From Actinoplanes couchii (GTDB taxonomy: Bacteria; Actinomycetota; Actinomycetes; Mycobacteriales; Micromonosporaceae), in assembly GCF_016862075.1 (NCBI RefSeq), contig NZ_BOMG01000032.1:1-64000 (forward strand): DNA of 64,000 nucleotides, given 5' to 3'. A model generated the notes under the pieces. It saw only the letters and a program-made list of their open reading frames with translations. It ran no database searches and had not been told where the DNA came from. The position numbers and the translations under genes are program-made. Positions 25,127 through 34,712 of the stretch are shown in pieces. Numbering within the stretch: position 1 is the stretch's first letter; each line of letters starts with the position of its first letter.

Positions 25127-25726
25127 ATGAGCATCATCTCGCGGGGCTTCGGCGGGCGGCGGCGTGATCCGTCGCCCGACCTGCCTCCCGGTCAGTATCA
25201 GGCGCACGACTTCCCGGTGCTCTCCGCCGGGCCGACGCCGCGGATCCCGCTGGACCGCTGGCAGTTCTCGATCCTCACCGAGACCGGCGAGGAGCACACC
25301 TGGGACTGGAAGCAGTTCACCGCGCTGCCGGCCGAGGACGTCACGGTCGACATCCACTGCGTCACCAAGTGGTCGAAATTCGGCACCGGCTGGAAGGGCG
25401 TCTCCCTCGACACGCTCTTCGAGGACGTGGAGACCGCCGGCGACTACGTGATGGCGCACAGCGTCGGCGGCTACACCACCAACGTCCCGTTCGAGGACCT
25501 GCTGGACGGCAAGGCCTGGATCGCCTACGAGTACGACGGTGAGCCCCTGCATCCCGAGCACGGCGGCCCGGCCCGGCTGCTGATCCCGCATCTGTACTTC
25601 TGGAAGTCCGCCAAGTGGGTGGACCGGCTGCGGATGATGCACGAGGACGAGCCCGGGTTCTGGGAGAACGCCGGCTACCACATGTACGGAGACCCGTGGC
25701 AAGAGCAGCGGTACCACGGCGACTGA
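25127..25726 (+). CDS. Sulfite oxidase-like molybdopterin oxidoreductase
   Basis: A 199-residue protein matching the compact molybdopterin-binding domain of the sulfite oxidase/YuiH family. Cys78 in VDIHCVTKWS is the expected Mo ligand; WKGVSLDTLF and PHLYFWKSAKWVDRLRMM are family segments. No signal peptide is visible, so it is likely cytoplasmic. It overlaps the following reductase by 31 bases, and the two probably form an electron-transfer pair. A GGGGT/ACCCC inverted repeat at 25112-25129 runs into the start codon. Confidence 0.9.
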   Translation: MSIISRGFGGRRRDPSPDLPPGQYQAHDFPVLSAGPTPRIPLDRWQFSILTETGEEHTWDWKQFTALPAEDVTVDIHCVTKWSKFGTGWKGVSLDTLFEDVETAGDYVMAHSVGGYTTNVPFEDLLDGKAWIAYEYDGEPLHPEHGGPARLLIPHLYFWKSAKWVDRLRMMHEDEPGFWENAGYHMYGDPWQEQRYHGD

Positions 25727-26436
25727 CCTGGCAGGTGGCGACCGTCCGGGAGACGCGCGAGGAGACCGGCACCGCCCGGACCCTGGTGCTCGACATCCCG
25801 GAGTGGGCCGGCCACCTGCCCGGTCAGCACATCGACATCCGGCTCACCGCCGAGGACGGCTACCAGGCCCAGCGCAGCTATTCGATCGCGTCGGCCTGGT
25901 CGGCGGACAGCAAGACCGTCGAGATCTCGGTGCAGCGCCTCGAGGACGGCGAGGTGTCGCCCTATCTCACCGAGGTCGTCGAGCCCGGTGATCAGATCGA
26001 GGTCCGCGGGCCGATCGGCGGCTGGTTCGTCTGGCGGGCCGAGTCCACGGCGCCGGTGACCCTGATCGCCGGTGGTTCCGGGATCGTGCCGCTGATGGCG
26101 ATGGTCCGGGCCCGTGGGCGGCAGCTGTTCCGGCTGATCTACGCGGTGCGGACCCCGGCCGACGTGCTGTACGCGGACGAGCTGCGCCGCCGCGCCCGCG
26201 AGGATTTCGGGCTGGACGTGCACTTCGTCTACAGCCGGGAGGTGCCGGCGGGCTGGCCGGTCCCGCCGCAACGGATCGACATCGCGGTGGTCAACACGCA
26301 CGGCTGGCCGCCGGACTTCGCGCCGGACTGTTTCGTCTGCGGACCGAACACCTTCGTCGAGGTCGTGGCCGACATGCTCGTCGCACTCGGCCACGACCCG
26401 GCGAAGGTCCGCACGGAACGCTTCGGCGGCGCCTGA
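25696..26436 (+). CDS. FAD-dependent ferredoxin/oxidoreductase reductase
   Basis: A 246-residue ferredoxin-NADP reductase-like protein. RSYSIAS is the FAD-binding RxYS motif (about residue 60), LIAGGSGIVPLMAM starts the nucleotide-binding domain, and VCGPNTFVE is near the C-terminus. No 2Fe-2S cysteines are present. The GTG at 25696 is preceded by CGGAG and gives the PRRLTWQ start common in close relatives. It should donate electrons to, or accept them from, the molybdoenzyme encoded just upstream. Confidence 0.88.
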   Translation: MARAAVPRRLTWQVATVRETREETGTARTLVLDIPEWAGHLPGQHIDIRLTAEDGYQAQRSYSIASAWSADSKTVEISVQRLEDGEVSPYLTEVVEPGDQIEVRGPIGGWFVWRAESTAPVTLIAGGSGIVPLMAMVRARGRQLFRLIYAVRTPADVLYADELRRRAREDFGLDVHFVYSREVPAGWPVPPQRIDIAVVNTHGWPPDFAPDCFVCGPNTFVEVVADMLVALGHDPAKVRTERFGGA

Positions 26437-26475
26437 GTAAGGCGTCTGAGTAAGGCGCCTGAGTAGAGCGCCTAG
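26431..26475 (+). repeat. 13-bp tandem repeat carrying stop codons
   Basis: Three 13-bp units (GCCTGAGTAAGGC, 26431-26443; GTCTGAGTAAGGC, 26444-26456; GCCTGAGTAGAGC, 26457-26469) and a partial fourth span the gap between two convergent stops. The first unit contains the reductase stop TGA, so the gene's 3' end has been duplicated. Confidence 0.9.
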
Positions 26476-28505
26476 TTCAATTCCAGCAGCAGTGCCTGGT
26501 CGGGGACCAGCAGCGGGGCCGGGAGACCGGCCTCGCTCAGGATCCGGCCGGGCAGGGTCACGCCGTTCGCCAGCCACGGCGGCGGCGCGTCCTGGACGAC
26601 CCGCGGCGCGACGCCGATCGGGCGGACCGTGTAGAGCCGGTCCGGGTCCAGGCCCGGGAACCTGATCGGCGGCGGCAGGGCCGCTGCCGGAGTGCCGACC
26701 GTGACCAAGGCGTACACCGCGTGGGTACGGTCCTGGGCGACCACCCCGTGCAGCTGCTGGGCCGGGTCCGGGGTGTCGGCCCGGACCACCCGGCCGGTGT
26801 GCAGCAGCGGCCGCAGCCGCTTGTGCTCGGCGATCCACGCGGCGACGTCGGCCTTCTCGGCAGGCGACGCCCTGGTCAGGTTCCACTCGATCCCGGCGCT
26901 GCCGAACAGCGCCGTGGCCAGGCGGAACCCGAGCGCGGAAGTGCGGCCGGTGACGTGCGCGACGCCGTCGCCGAGGTGACCACCGAGGTACTCCGGCGGC
27001 ACCACCACCGAGGTCCAGCGCTGGATCGACTGCCGGTCCAGCGGATCGTTGGTGTCCGACGTCCAGAACCGGTCGACGAGCGGCAGGATTCCTAGGTCGA
27101 TCCGGGCCCCGCCGGAGGCGCAGCTCTCGATCTCCACGTGCGGGAACGCCATCCGCAGGTCGGCCAGCAGCCGGTACAGCGCCCGGGTCTGCCGGTGCGC
27201 GTCACCCGGGGTGAGCAGGTCCCGGTTGTGATCCCACTTGAGGAAGGCGATCGGGTACTCGGCGAGCAGCGCGGACAACCGTTCCAGCAGGTGGTCGTAG
27301 GCCTTCTCGACGTCGAGGACCCGCTGGTGACGCCAGGTCGGCCCGGCGCCGCCGCCCAGAATCCAGTCCGGGTGCTCGGCGGCCAGCCGGGACTCCGGGC
27401 TGATCATCTCCGGTTCGACCCAGAGACCGAATTCCATCCCCCGTTGCCGTACGTGTGAGATCAGCGGGTGCAGGCCCTCGGGCCACACGGTGTCGTCGAC
27501 GAACCAGTCGCCGAGCGCGCGCTTGTCGTCGCGGCGCCCGGTGAACCAGCCGTCGTCCAGGACGAACCGTTCCACCCCGGCCTCGGCGGCGGCGTCGGCC
27601 AGCTCGGTCAGCACCGCCAGGTCGTGGTCGAAGTAGACGGCTTCCCAGGTGTTCAGCACGACCGGCCGCGGCAGCTTCAGCGGCGTCATCCGGCGGATCC
27701 ACGGGTGCAGCCGGTCGGAGAGCCCGTCCAGGCCGTGCTCCGAATGGACCGTGATCAGCCACGGGGTCTCGTAGGTCTCCCCCGGCCGCAGGACCACCTC
27801 GCCCGGGGCGAGCAGCTCACCGGCGCCGAGGACGCCGTAGCCGAGGGCCGAGCGCTCGGCCCAGATCCGCTTGTCGCCGCTCCACGCCAGGTGGGCGGCC
27901 CAGACCCGGCCGGTACGGAACCCGAACCCGGGCTCGCCGGCGACCATCAGGAACGCGTCGTCGTGACCGGGACGGCCGTGCCGACTCTCCCGGGACCAGA
28001 CGCCGTGCCGCAGCGGGAGCCGCTGGGGCTGCCGCTCGTGACACCACAGGCCGGTGAAGTCGAGCAGTTCGGCGGCCTCGGCCGGGATCGGGAGCAGCAC
28101 GTCCAGGCCGGGAACGGCGAGGTCGGCGCCGGTGCGGTTGGTCAGCGAGTGCCGGACCCGCAGGACGCCTTCGGAGGACAGTTTCAGCTCGCTGAGGACC
28201 TCGGCGTCGCTGTTCTCCGAACGTACACAAATCGCCCGGTTCTGCTCGGAGGCAGAGACCAGTCGCAGCGGACCGCCCGCGGTGAGAGCCGGGCGCCCGC
28301 TCCATCCCTCGAAGAGGGACGGAAGAAGGGACAACTGCGGGGGTACGTCGATCGAGCTCGGCGGCACGGCCGGAACCGTGGCGTCGGCCCAGGCAGCGAC
28401 GTCGACGTCGCCCAGATCGGAACCCCAGTGCAGGATCGACGGCGCGACGCCGCGGGCGTCCAGCACAAGGCTGGTGCCCGCGGCGCGCAGGTGGAACACG
28501 GTCAC
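26472..28505 (-). CDS. Alpha-galactosidase, GH36
   Basis: A 677-residue intracellular glycosidase. The nucleophile is Asp425 in FLKWDHNRD, the acid/base Asp484 in WTSDTND, and the substrate-shaping WFTGRRDD and GLWVEPEM motifs are intact. An N-terminal beta-sandwich (about 1-270) precedes the barrel, as in melibiases. It should remove alpha-1,6-galactose from raffinose, melibiose or galactomannan fragments. The GTG at 28505 overlaps the binding-protein stop as GTGA; the in-frame extension to 28832 is not used. It is the last gene of the galactoside operon. Confidence 0.93.
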   Translation of the reverse strand: MTVFHLRAAGTSLVLDARGVAPSILHWGSDLGDVDVAAWADATVPAVPPSSIDVPPQLSLLPSLFEGWSGRPALTAGGPLRLVSASEQNRAICVRSENSDAEVLSELKLSSEGVLRVRHSLTNRTGADLAVPGLDVLLPIPAEAAELLDFTGLWCHERQPQRLPLRHGVWSRESRHGRPGHDDAFLMVAGEPGFGFRTGRVWAAHLAWSGDKRIWAERSALGYGVLGAGELLAPGEVVLRPGETYETPWLITVHSEHGLDGLSDRLHPWIRRMTPLKLPRPVVLNTWEAVYFDHDLAVLTELADAAAEAGVERFVLDDGWFTGRRDDKRALGDWFVDDTVWPEGLHPLISHVRQRGMEFGLWVEPEMISPESRLAAEHPDWILGGGAGPTWRHQRVLDVEKAYDHLLERLSALLAEYPIAFLKWDHNRDLLTPGDAHRQTRALYRLLADLRMAFPHVEIESCASGGARIDLGILPLVDRFWTSDTNDPLDRQSIQRWTSVVVPPEYLGGHLGDGVAHVTGRTSALGFRLATALFGSAGIEWNLTRASPAEKADVAAWIAEHKRLRPLLHTGRVVRADTPDPAQQLHGVVAQDRTHAVYALVTVGTPAAALPPPIRFPGLDPDRLYTVRPIGVAPRVVQDAPPPWLANGVTLPGRILSEAGLPAPLLVPDQALLLELN

Positions 28506-29842
28506 TCGGCGACCGGGATGGACTGCGACTTCAGGGTCGCGACGGTCTTCTCCTGGGCGGTCTTGAGCGCGTCGTTGAGCGTGCCGGTGCCGGAGACGAC
28601 GGCCTTGAAACCGTCCGAGGCCGACGCGTAGGTGTCGGTCATCGTCGGGCCCCACGCGAAGTCGGCGGCGACCTGGGTGGAAGCGGTCGCGAAGACCTCG
28701 TAGATCTTCTGGCCGCCGTAGAACTCGACGCCCTCGGTCAGCGCCGGCAGGGTGGCACCGGCCTTGGTCGCCGGGTAGAGCTGGGCGGCCTTGTTCAGCG
28801 CGGTCAGCGCCTCCTCGGAGGTGTTCAGCCACAGGGCGAACTTGGCGGCCTCGTACGGGTGCTTCGAGGACTTGAAGACCGCGGTGGACGAGCCACCCCA
28901 GTTACCGGCCGAGGTGCCGCCGGCGGTCCACTGCGGCATCGGGGCGACCGCCCACTTGCCGGAGGTGTCCGGCGCGCCGGACATGATCGAGTTGGCGCCC
29001 CACACCGCGGAGACCCAGGTCCACGCGTTGCCCTTGTTGTAGGCGTTGTCCCACTCGGTGGTCCACGGCGGGACGCTGGAGACCAGCTTCTTGCTGATCA
29101 GGTCCTGCCAGTAGTCGGCGACCTTCTTGGTGTTGTCGTCCTGGAAGTTCACGGTCCACTTGCTGCCGTCGTTCGAGAACCAACGGCCGCCGGCCTGCCA
29201 GGAGAGCCCGGCGAACTGGCTGATGTCGCTCTGCGAGAAGTTGGTGATGTAACCACCGGCGGTCTTCACCTTCTCGGCCGCGGCGGCGTACTCCTCCCAG
29301 GTCGTGGGGACCGGGATGTTGTTCTTCTCGAACAGGTCCTTGCGGTAGAACAGGGCCATGGGGCCGGTGTCCTGCGGGATGCCGTAGACCGAGTTCTCCT
29401 CACCGAAGGTGACCTGACCCCAGGTCCAGTCGACGAACTGGTCCTTGGCCGCGGTCACCTCGGAGCAGGAGGCCAGGTTGGTCAGGCCGTCCTGGACCCG
29501 GAAGCTGGGCAGCGCGTCGTACTCGATGTGGCCCAGGTCGGGGGCGTTGCCGGCCTTGAGCTGGTTGAAGAAGTTGGCGTAGGTGCCGCCGTTGCCGTTC
29601 GGGCCGGTCTGCACCTTGACCTGGATGTTCGGGTTCTTGTCGTTCCAGAGCTTGACCACGTCCTCGATCCCCGGGATCCAGGTGGTGTAGGTCAGCTCGA
29701 CGTTGCCGGAGGCCGGGGCGCAGCTGGCCGCGCCGCCGGTCGCCTCGTCGGTCGAGTCGTCGCTGCCGGAGGAACAGGCCGCGAGGGTCACGGCCAGGGC
29801 CGAGGTCAGCAGGATGCTGAGCGATCGCATGGGTGGACGCAC
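28502..29842 (-). CDS. ABC transporter sugar-binding lipoprotein
   Basis: A 446-residue family 1 extracellular solute-binding protein. The N-terminus RSLSILLTSALAVTLAACSS has a clear lipobox (LAAC), so it is anchored outside the membrane. Long-family features such as LTYTTWIPGIEDVVKLWNDKNPN near residue 45 and many surface Trp residues suit an oligosaccharide ligand. I prefer the GTG at 29842 because GAGG lies six bases upstream; ATG 29830 and TTG 29854 are alternatives. With the two permeases and GH42/GH36 it should import a galacto-oligosaccharide. No ATPase is present; MsiK-type shared ATPases are usual in actinobacteria. Confidence 0.92.
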   Translation of the reverse strand: MRPPMRSLSILLTSALAVTLAACSSGSDDSTDEATGGAASCAPASGNVELTYTTWIPGIEDVVKLWNDKNPNIQVKVQTGPNGNGGTYANFFNQLKAGNAPDLGHIEYDALPSFRVQDGLTNLASCSEVTAAKDQFVDWTWGQVTFGEENSVYGIPQDTGPMALFYRKDLFEKNNIPVPTTWEEYAAAAEKVKTAGGYITNFSQSDISQFAGLSWQAGGRWFSNDGSKWTVNFQDDNTKKVADYWQDLISKKLVSSVPPWTTEWDNAYNKGNAWTWVSAVWGANSIMSGAPDTSGKWAVAPMPQWTAGGTSAGNWGGSSTAVFKSSKHPYEAAKFALWLNTSEEALTALNKAAQLYPATKAGATLPALTEGVEFYGGQKIYEVFATASTQVAADFAWGPTMTDTYASASDGFKAVVSGTGTLNDALKTAQEKTVATLKSQSIPVAE

Positions 29843-29871
29843 TTTGATCCTCAATCTTCTGTGATGTGCGG

Positions 29872-30705
29872 TTACTTGATGGCGCCGGAGCCGAGGCCGT
29901 TGCGCCAGAAGCGCTGCAGGAACAGGAAGGCGATCACCAGCGGGACGATGGAGACGAGAGCGCCGGTGAGCACGAACATCCGCAGCTCAGGGATCTGGTT
30001 CACCTGGGTGTTCCAGGAGTAGAGGCCGAGGGTGACCGGGAACAGCCGCTCGTTGCCCAGCATGATCAGCGGGAGCAGGAAGTTGTTCCAGACGGCCACG
30101 AAGTGGAACAGGAAGATCGTCACCAGGGCCGGGAACATCAGCTTGGCGGAGATCGTGAAGAACGTGCGGACCTCGCCGGAGCCGTCCAGGCGGGACGCTT
30201 CGAGCAGCTCGTCCGGGACGCTCGCGGTGGCGTAGATCCGGGCCAGGTAGACGCCGAACGGGTTCACCAGGCTGGGCAGGAAGACCGACCAGAAGGTGTT
30301 CGTCGCCTCGAACTGGCTGAAGATCAGGAACAACGGTAGGGCGAGCGCCGTGGCCGGCACAAGTACCCCGGACAGGACGATGTTGAAGATCGCCTCGCGG
30401 CCCGGGAACCGGTACTTGGCCAGGGCGTATCCACACATCGCGGCGAGCACGGTGCCGATCAGGGCGGCGCCGCCGGTGTACAGCACGCTGTTCAGCATCC
30501 AGCGCAGGAAGACCCCGTCGCGGTAGGCGAACAGCTCACTCAGGTTGTCACCGAGCGAGAAGTCGGCGAACCAGAGCGGGGTGGTGTTGTTGAACTGGGC
30601 GCGGCTCTTGGACGCCGCCACCAGCAGCCACCAGATCGGCACCAGGAAGTAGAGGGTCGCGGCGGCCATGACGACCATGGGGCCGATGCGGTTGACGTTC
30701 TTCAC
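29872..30705 (-). CDS. Carbohydrate ABC transporter permease (MalG type)
   Basis: A 277-residue, six-segment permease. The EAA loop reads LLEASRLDGSGEVRTFFTISAKLMFPAL, the site that contacts the ATPase. The GTG at 30705 overlaps the stop of the upstream permease as GTGA. An in-frame extension to 31593 is a shadow of the upstream gene and is ignored. It forms the membrane channel together with that permease. Confidence 0.93.
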   Translation of the reverse strand: MKNVNRIGPMVVMAAATLYFLVPIWWLLVAASKSRAQFNNTTPLWFADFSLGDNLSELFAYRDGVFLRWMLNSVLYTGGAALIGTVLAAMCGYALAKYRFPGREAIFNIVLSGVLVPATALALPLFLIFSQFEATNTFWSVFLPSLVNPFGVYLARIYATASVPDELLEASRLDGSGEVRTFFTISAKLMFPALVTIFLFHFVAVWNNFLLPLIMLGNERLFPVTLGLYSWNTQVNQIPELRMFVLTGALVSIVPLVIAFLFLQRFWRNGLGSGAIK

Positions 30706-31565
30706 TTGTCGGCCCCCCGCTGGGTGAGCTTGAGGAAACCGAACGAGAGCAGGCAGGTCGCCAGGGCCAGGACCACCGAGAACGCCGCCGCCAGGTTGAA
30801 GTTCGGGATGGACGAGGTCGAGTAGACCGTCAGGTTCGGCGTGTACGTGCTGGTCACCGCGGAGCTGAAGGTGCGGAACACGGCCGGTTCGGCGAGCAGC
30901 TGCAGGGTGCCGATGATCGAGAAGACGGTGGTCAGCACGATCGCCGGCATGACCAGCGGGATCTTGATGGCCCACGCGGTCCGGAGCGCGCCGGCGCCGT
31001 CCATGCGGGCCGCCTCGTACACCTCCTGCGGGATCGCCAGCAGCGAGGAGTAGATGATCAGCATGTTGTAGCCGACGTAGATCCAGGTCACCACGTTCGC
31101 CATCGACCAGAGCACGAAGTCCGCGGAGAGCAGGTCGACGTTGCCGGTCAGAGCGGTGAACGGGGACAGGTTCGGCGAGTAGAGGAAGCCCCACATGATG
31201 GCGGCGACCACACCGGGGACGGCGTACGGCACGAAGAACGCCAGCCGGAAGAACGCCTTGCCCTTGACCAGGCCGGAGTCCAGCAGCAGCGCCAGCGCCA
31301 GCGCGACGCCGAGCATGACCGGCACCTGCACGATGCCGAACAGCAGCACCCGGCCGATCGACTCCCAGAACGGGCCGTCGGAGAAGACCCGGGTGTACTG
31401 CTCGAGTCCGCCGAAGACCTCCTGGGCCTTGCCGAACGTGCCCTGGCGCTCGATCTTGTACAGCGACTGCTTGATCGCGTAGCCGATCGGGGCCAGATAG
31501 AAGGCCGCGAACAGCAGACCGAACGGCGCGATGAAGAAAAGGAGCGGGCCCTTCTTGCCCTTCAC
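30702..31565 (-). CDS. Carbohydrate ABC transporter permease (MalF type)
   Basis: A 287-residue permease with six predicted membrane segments and an EAA loop, EVYEAARMDGAGALRTAWAIKIPL. It starts with GTG at 31565, overlapping the GH42 stop by four bases, and ends with a GTGA overlap into the MalG-type permease. This continuous coupling implies fixed stoichiometry within one transcript. Confidence 0.93.
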   Translation of the reverse strand: MKGKKGPLLFFIAPFGLLFAAFYLAPIGYAIKQSLYKIERQGTFGKAQEVFGGLEQYTRVFSDGPFWESIGRVLLFGIVQVPVMLGVALALALLLDSGLVKGKAFFRLAFFVPYAVPGVVAAIMWGFLYSPNLSPFTALTGNVDLLSADFVLWSMANVVTWIYVGYNMLIIYSSLLAIPQEVYEAARMDGAGALRTAWAIKIPLVMPAIVLTTVFSIIGTLQLLAEPAVFRTFSSAVTSTYTPNLTVYSTSSIPNFNLAAAFSVVLALATCLLSFGFLKLTQRGADK

Positions 31566-33538
31566 GATGCCTCCTCCCGGACGACTGCGACACCGCCGCC
31601 CTCGACCCGCAACGCTCCGGTGACCGGTTGGCCGGTTACCAGGTCGTGGCCGGTCGCGGGGAACTCGACGGGGTCGGTGCTGTGGTTGATGACGAAGAGA
31701 TAGCTGCGGCCGCCACCGGAGCGGCGGACGATTTCTACGTTCTTGTCCGTTTGACGGCCGGAAACCTCGGCCGCCTCTTTGAGCAAATCAGACATGTCAG
31801 CGTTTGTCGCGATATACCAAGCTGTACCCGCACCGTGCTGGTTGCGAGTGATCGCCGGAAGGCCGGCCATCGGGCCGTCGTCATAGGTGGCGATCGTGGT
31901 CGCGGTGGTCGCCTGCAGCCGCTCGGTCCAGAGCGTCGCGCTCTGGCCGTTGCTCAGTGTCACCGTTGTGCCCGGCTTCAGCGGCGCGAACTCCTCGGAC
32001 CGCACACCCAGCACGTCCCGGAACGCGCCCGGGTACCCACCGAGCCGGACCCGGTCCCGCTCGTCGACGATCCCGCTGAAGAATGTGACCACCAGTCGAC
32101 CGCCGGCCGCCACGTAGTCGGTGATCAGCTGCGCGTCGGCGTCCGAGATCAGGTAGAGGCAGGGCACCACGACCAGCTTGTACCGGCTCAGGTCGGTACC
32201 GGGCGCGATCACGTCCACGGTCACGCCCTGCTCGCGCAGCGCCCGGTGGGCGCCGTGCACCTGGTCCAGGTAGGTGACCGCCTGTGACGGCCGGGCCTCA
32301 CCCTCGGCGGCCCACCACGACTCCCAGCTGAACAGCAGGGCGACGTCGGACTCGACCTCGGTGCCGGCCACCTCGCCGATCCGCTGCAGGGTCTCGGACA
32401 GCTTGAGCACCTCACGGAACCCGGTGCTGTCGGTGCCGGCGTGCGGCAGCAGCGCGGAGTGGAACTTCTCCGCGCCCTGGGCCGACGCCCGCCACTGGAA
32501 GAAGCAGATCGAGTCGGCGCCGCGGGCCACGTGCGTCAGCGAGTTGCGGATCATCTCGCCCGGCGCCTTGGTCAGGTTGTGCGGCTGCCAGTTGACCGCG
32601 CCGGTGGACTGCTCCATCAGCATCCACGGGCGCCCGCCGGCCAGGCCCCGGGTCAGGTCGGCGGCGAAGGACAGCTCCGCGGCCGGCTCCCCGAGACGGT
32701 TGTCCAGGTAGTGGTCGTTGGCGACGACGTCCATCTCCGGCGCCCAGGTCCAGTAGTCCTGGTTACGGATGTGCGCGGTGACCATGAAGTTCGTGGTGAC
32801 CGGGACGTCCGAGTGGCGGCGCAGGATCGCCGCCTCGGCCCGGTAGTGGTCCAGCAGGTTGTCCGAGCTGAACCGCTGGAAGTCGATGAGCTGGCCCGGG
32901 TTGCGGAACGACAGCGTCAGGCGGGGCGTGCGGATCTCGTCCCAGGCGCCGTACCGCTGGCTCCAGAACGACGTGCCCCAGGCCTCGTTCAGCGTCTCGA
33001 TCTTGTGGTAGCGGGCCCGCAGCCACTCCCGGAACGCCTCGGTGCTGGTCTCGCAGTAGCAGAGCGCGTTGTGGCAGCCGATCTCGTTGGAGACGTGCCA
33101 GAGCGCGATGGCCGGGTGCTTGCCGTACCGGTCGGCGACCTTCTCGACCAGGGCGAGCGCCCGCTCCCGGTAGACCGGCGAGCTGGGGCAGAAGCCCTGG
33201 CGGCCCCCCGGGTAGCGGGTCGTGCCGTCGGCGGCGACCGGCAGCATCTCCGGGTGCAGGGTGGTCAGCCAGGGCGGCGGCGACGAGGTGCCGGTACCCA
33301 GATTGATCTTGATGCCGTTCGCGTGCATCAGCTCGACGACCTGGTCCAGATCGTCGAACCGGTACCGACCCGGGCTCGGCTCGAGGTTGGACCAGCCGAA
33401 GATGTTGACGGCCACCAGGCCCACACCGGCCTGCCGCATGAGCGCGGCGTCCTCCCGCCAGACGTCCGGCGACCACTGCTCCGGGTTGTAGTCGCACCCC
33501 AGACTCACGCCCGGTAGCGGCATGCTCACGCTTTTCAT
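31562..33538 (-). CDS. Beta-galactosidase, GH42
   Basis: A 658-residue GH42 enzyme: N-terminal barrel, trimerisation-like domain from about 380 (VALLFSWESWWAAE) and a C-terminal beta domain. Acid/base Glu152 is in WHVSNEIG and nucleophile Glu309 in MLMEQSTG. CHNALCYC following Glu152 matches the GH42 metal-binding cysteine cluster. No signal peptide, so it acts on imported beta-galactosides. ATG at 33538 is preceded by CTGGAG at five bases; ATG 33523 is possible. It is the first gene of the operon, directly downstream of the LacI operators. Confidence 0.94.
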   Translation of the reverse strand: MKSVSMPLPGVSLGCDYNPEQWSPDVWREDAALMRQAGVGLVAVNIFGWSNLEPSPGRYRFDDLDQVVELMHANGIKINLGTGTSSPPPWLTTLHPEMLPVAADGTTRYPGGRQGFCPSSPVYRERALALVEKVADRYGKHPAIALWHVSNEIGCHNALCYCETSTEAFREWLRARYHKIETLNEAWGTSFWSQRYGAWDEIRTPRLTLSFRNPGQLIDFQRFSSDNLLDHYRAEAAILRRHSDVPVTTNFMVTAHIRNQDYWTWAPEMDVVANDHYLDNRLGEPAAELSFAADLTRGLAGGRPWMLMEQSTGAVNWQPHNLTKAPGEMIRNSLTHVARGADSICFFQWRASAQGAEKFHSALLPHAGTDSTGFREVLKLSETLQRIGEVAGTEVESDVALLFSWESWWAAEGEARPSQAVTYLDQVHGAHRALREQGVTVDVIAPGTDLSRYKLVVVPCLYLISDADAQLITDYVAAGGRLVVTFFSGIVDERDRVRLGGYPGAFRDVLGVRSEEFAPLKPGTTVTLSNGQSATLWTERLQATTATTIATYDDGPMAGLPAITRNQHGAGTAWYIATNADMSDLLKEAAEVSGRQTDKNVEIVRRSGGGRSYLFVINHSTDPVEFPATGHDLVTGQPVTGALRVEGGGVAVVREEAS

Positions 33539-33553
33539 AGAACTCCAGATCAC

Positions 33554-33622
33554 GAAATGTGTGCACGTGCACACATTTCCGCGAGCCTAAACTGCGGTTA
33601 CGGATGTGTGAACGTGCACACA
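33554..33622. promoter_or_regulatory. Two LacI-type palindromic operators
   Basis: A perfect 26-bp palindrome (33554-33579; arm GAAATGTGTGCAC) and a near-perfect 18-bp one (TGTGTGAACGTGCACACA, 33605-33622) share the core TGTG(n)CGTGCACACA, with centres 47 bp apart. They lie between the divergent GH42 operon and the LacI gene; the first is 16 bases from the GH42 start. The CG centre is typical for LacI-family sites. Confidence 0.85.
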
Positions 33623-33672
33623 GTAGGACTGGCCTGCGACGAGGTCAATACCGGGGCGGTTACTGTTGGTTC

Positions 33673-34692
33673 ATGTCACGGCCACTGCCCCAGAAACGAG
33701 CCACGGTGCACGACATCGCGGCCGCCGTCGGCATGTCCCGGGGCACCGTGAGCCGCGTGCTGAACGGGGGCTATGTCTCCGCCGAGGCACGCGCCGCCAT
33801 CGAAGCGGCGATGACCGATCTCGGCTACGTGCCGAACAATGCCGCCCGCGCGCTGAAGATGCGCAGGTCACAGGCGGTCGCGTTCGTCGCCCACGAGCCG
33901 CACTCGCTCTTCCTCGACGACCCCAACATCGGCTCGATCATGCTTGGCGCCAACGCCGCCCTGTCGCTCGCCGACCACCAGATGGTCAGCCTGGTCGTCG
34001 AGTCGGCCCGCGACAACGAGCGGGTCGCGCGCTACCTCAGCGGCGGCTTCGTCGACGGCGCCATCGTCGTGTCGGCCAGAACAAACGACCCGATCATCAA
34101 GGTCATCAGCGATCTCGCGCTGCCTGCCGCGTTCATCGGCCACCCGCCCGACCTGGCCCAGCACATCCCGTTCGTGGGGATAGACAACGTCGGCTCGGCA
34201 GTCGCCATCACCGAGCACCTGGTGAGCACCGGCCGCCGCCGGATCGGCATGATCGCCGCCGCCCTGGACCGTGACTCCGGCATCGACCGGCTCAACGGCT
34301 TCCGCGACGCCCTCGGCCCGCTCTTCGACGAGGAGCTGATCGCCGACGTCCCGCACTACGACTACGGCTCCGGCGTCAAGGGCATGCGCGACCTGCTCGA
34401 GCGCGAGCCCGGCATCGACGGCGTGTTCGCCGCCTCCGACGCCATCGCCGCCGGCGCTCTCGAAGCGCTTCGCGAGGCCGGCCGCAGCGTCCCCGGCGAC
34501 GTCGGGCTGGTCGGTTTCGACGACAGCACGTGGGCGGTCCGCTGCCAGCCGCAGCTGACCACCGTCCACCAGCCGGCCAAGGAGCTGGGGTCGTGCGCGG
34601 CGCAGGTGGTGCTGCGGCAGTTGAGCGGCGAGACGGTGGAGACGACCAGGCAGCTCCTGCCCACCCCGCTGGTGCTGCGCGACTCGGCCTGA
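33673..34692 (+). CDS. LacI-family transcriptional repressor
   Basis: A 339-residue LacI-family protein. The helix-turn-helix is ATVHDIAAAVGMSRGTVSRVLNGGY at about residues 10-33, with the hinge helix NNAARALKMR, then a periplasmic-binding-like effector domain ending in VGLVGFDDSTWAVRCQPQLTTV. It is divergent from the galactoside operon with two palindromes between, so it most likely represses that operon and itself, with a galactoside as inducer. The upstream in-frame stretch from 33559 lies over the operators and is not coding. Confidence 0.92.
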   Translation: MSRPLPQKRATVHDIAAAVGMSRGTVSRVLNGGYVSAEARAAIEAAMTDLGYVPNNAARALKMRRSQAVAFVAHEPHSLFLDDPNIGSIMLGANAALSLADHQMVSLVVESARDNERVARYLSGGFVDGAIVVSARTNDPIIKVISDLALPAAFIGHPPDLAQHIPFVGIDNVGSAVAITEHLVSTGRRRIGMIAAALDRDSGIDRLNGFRDALGPLFDEELIADVPHYDYGSGVKGMRDLLEREPGIDGVFAASDAIAAGALEALREAGRSVPGDVGLVGFDDSTWAVRCQPQLTTVHQPAKELGSCAAQVVLRQLSGETVETTRQLLPTPLVLRDSA

Positions 34693-34712
34693 GCTGCCTC
34701 ACCGCGCTTCCG

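Noticed and set aside
33559..33672. LacI N-terminal extension starting at ATG 33559
   Set aside because: It would translate through the operator palindromes; the HTH starts correctly from ATG 33673.
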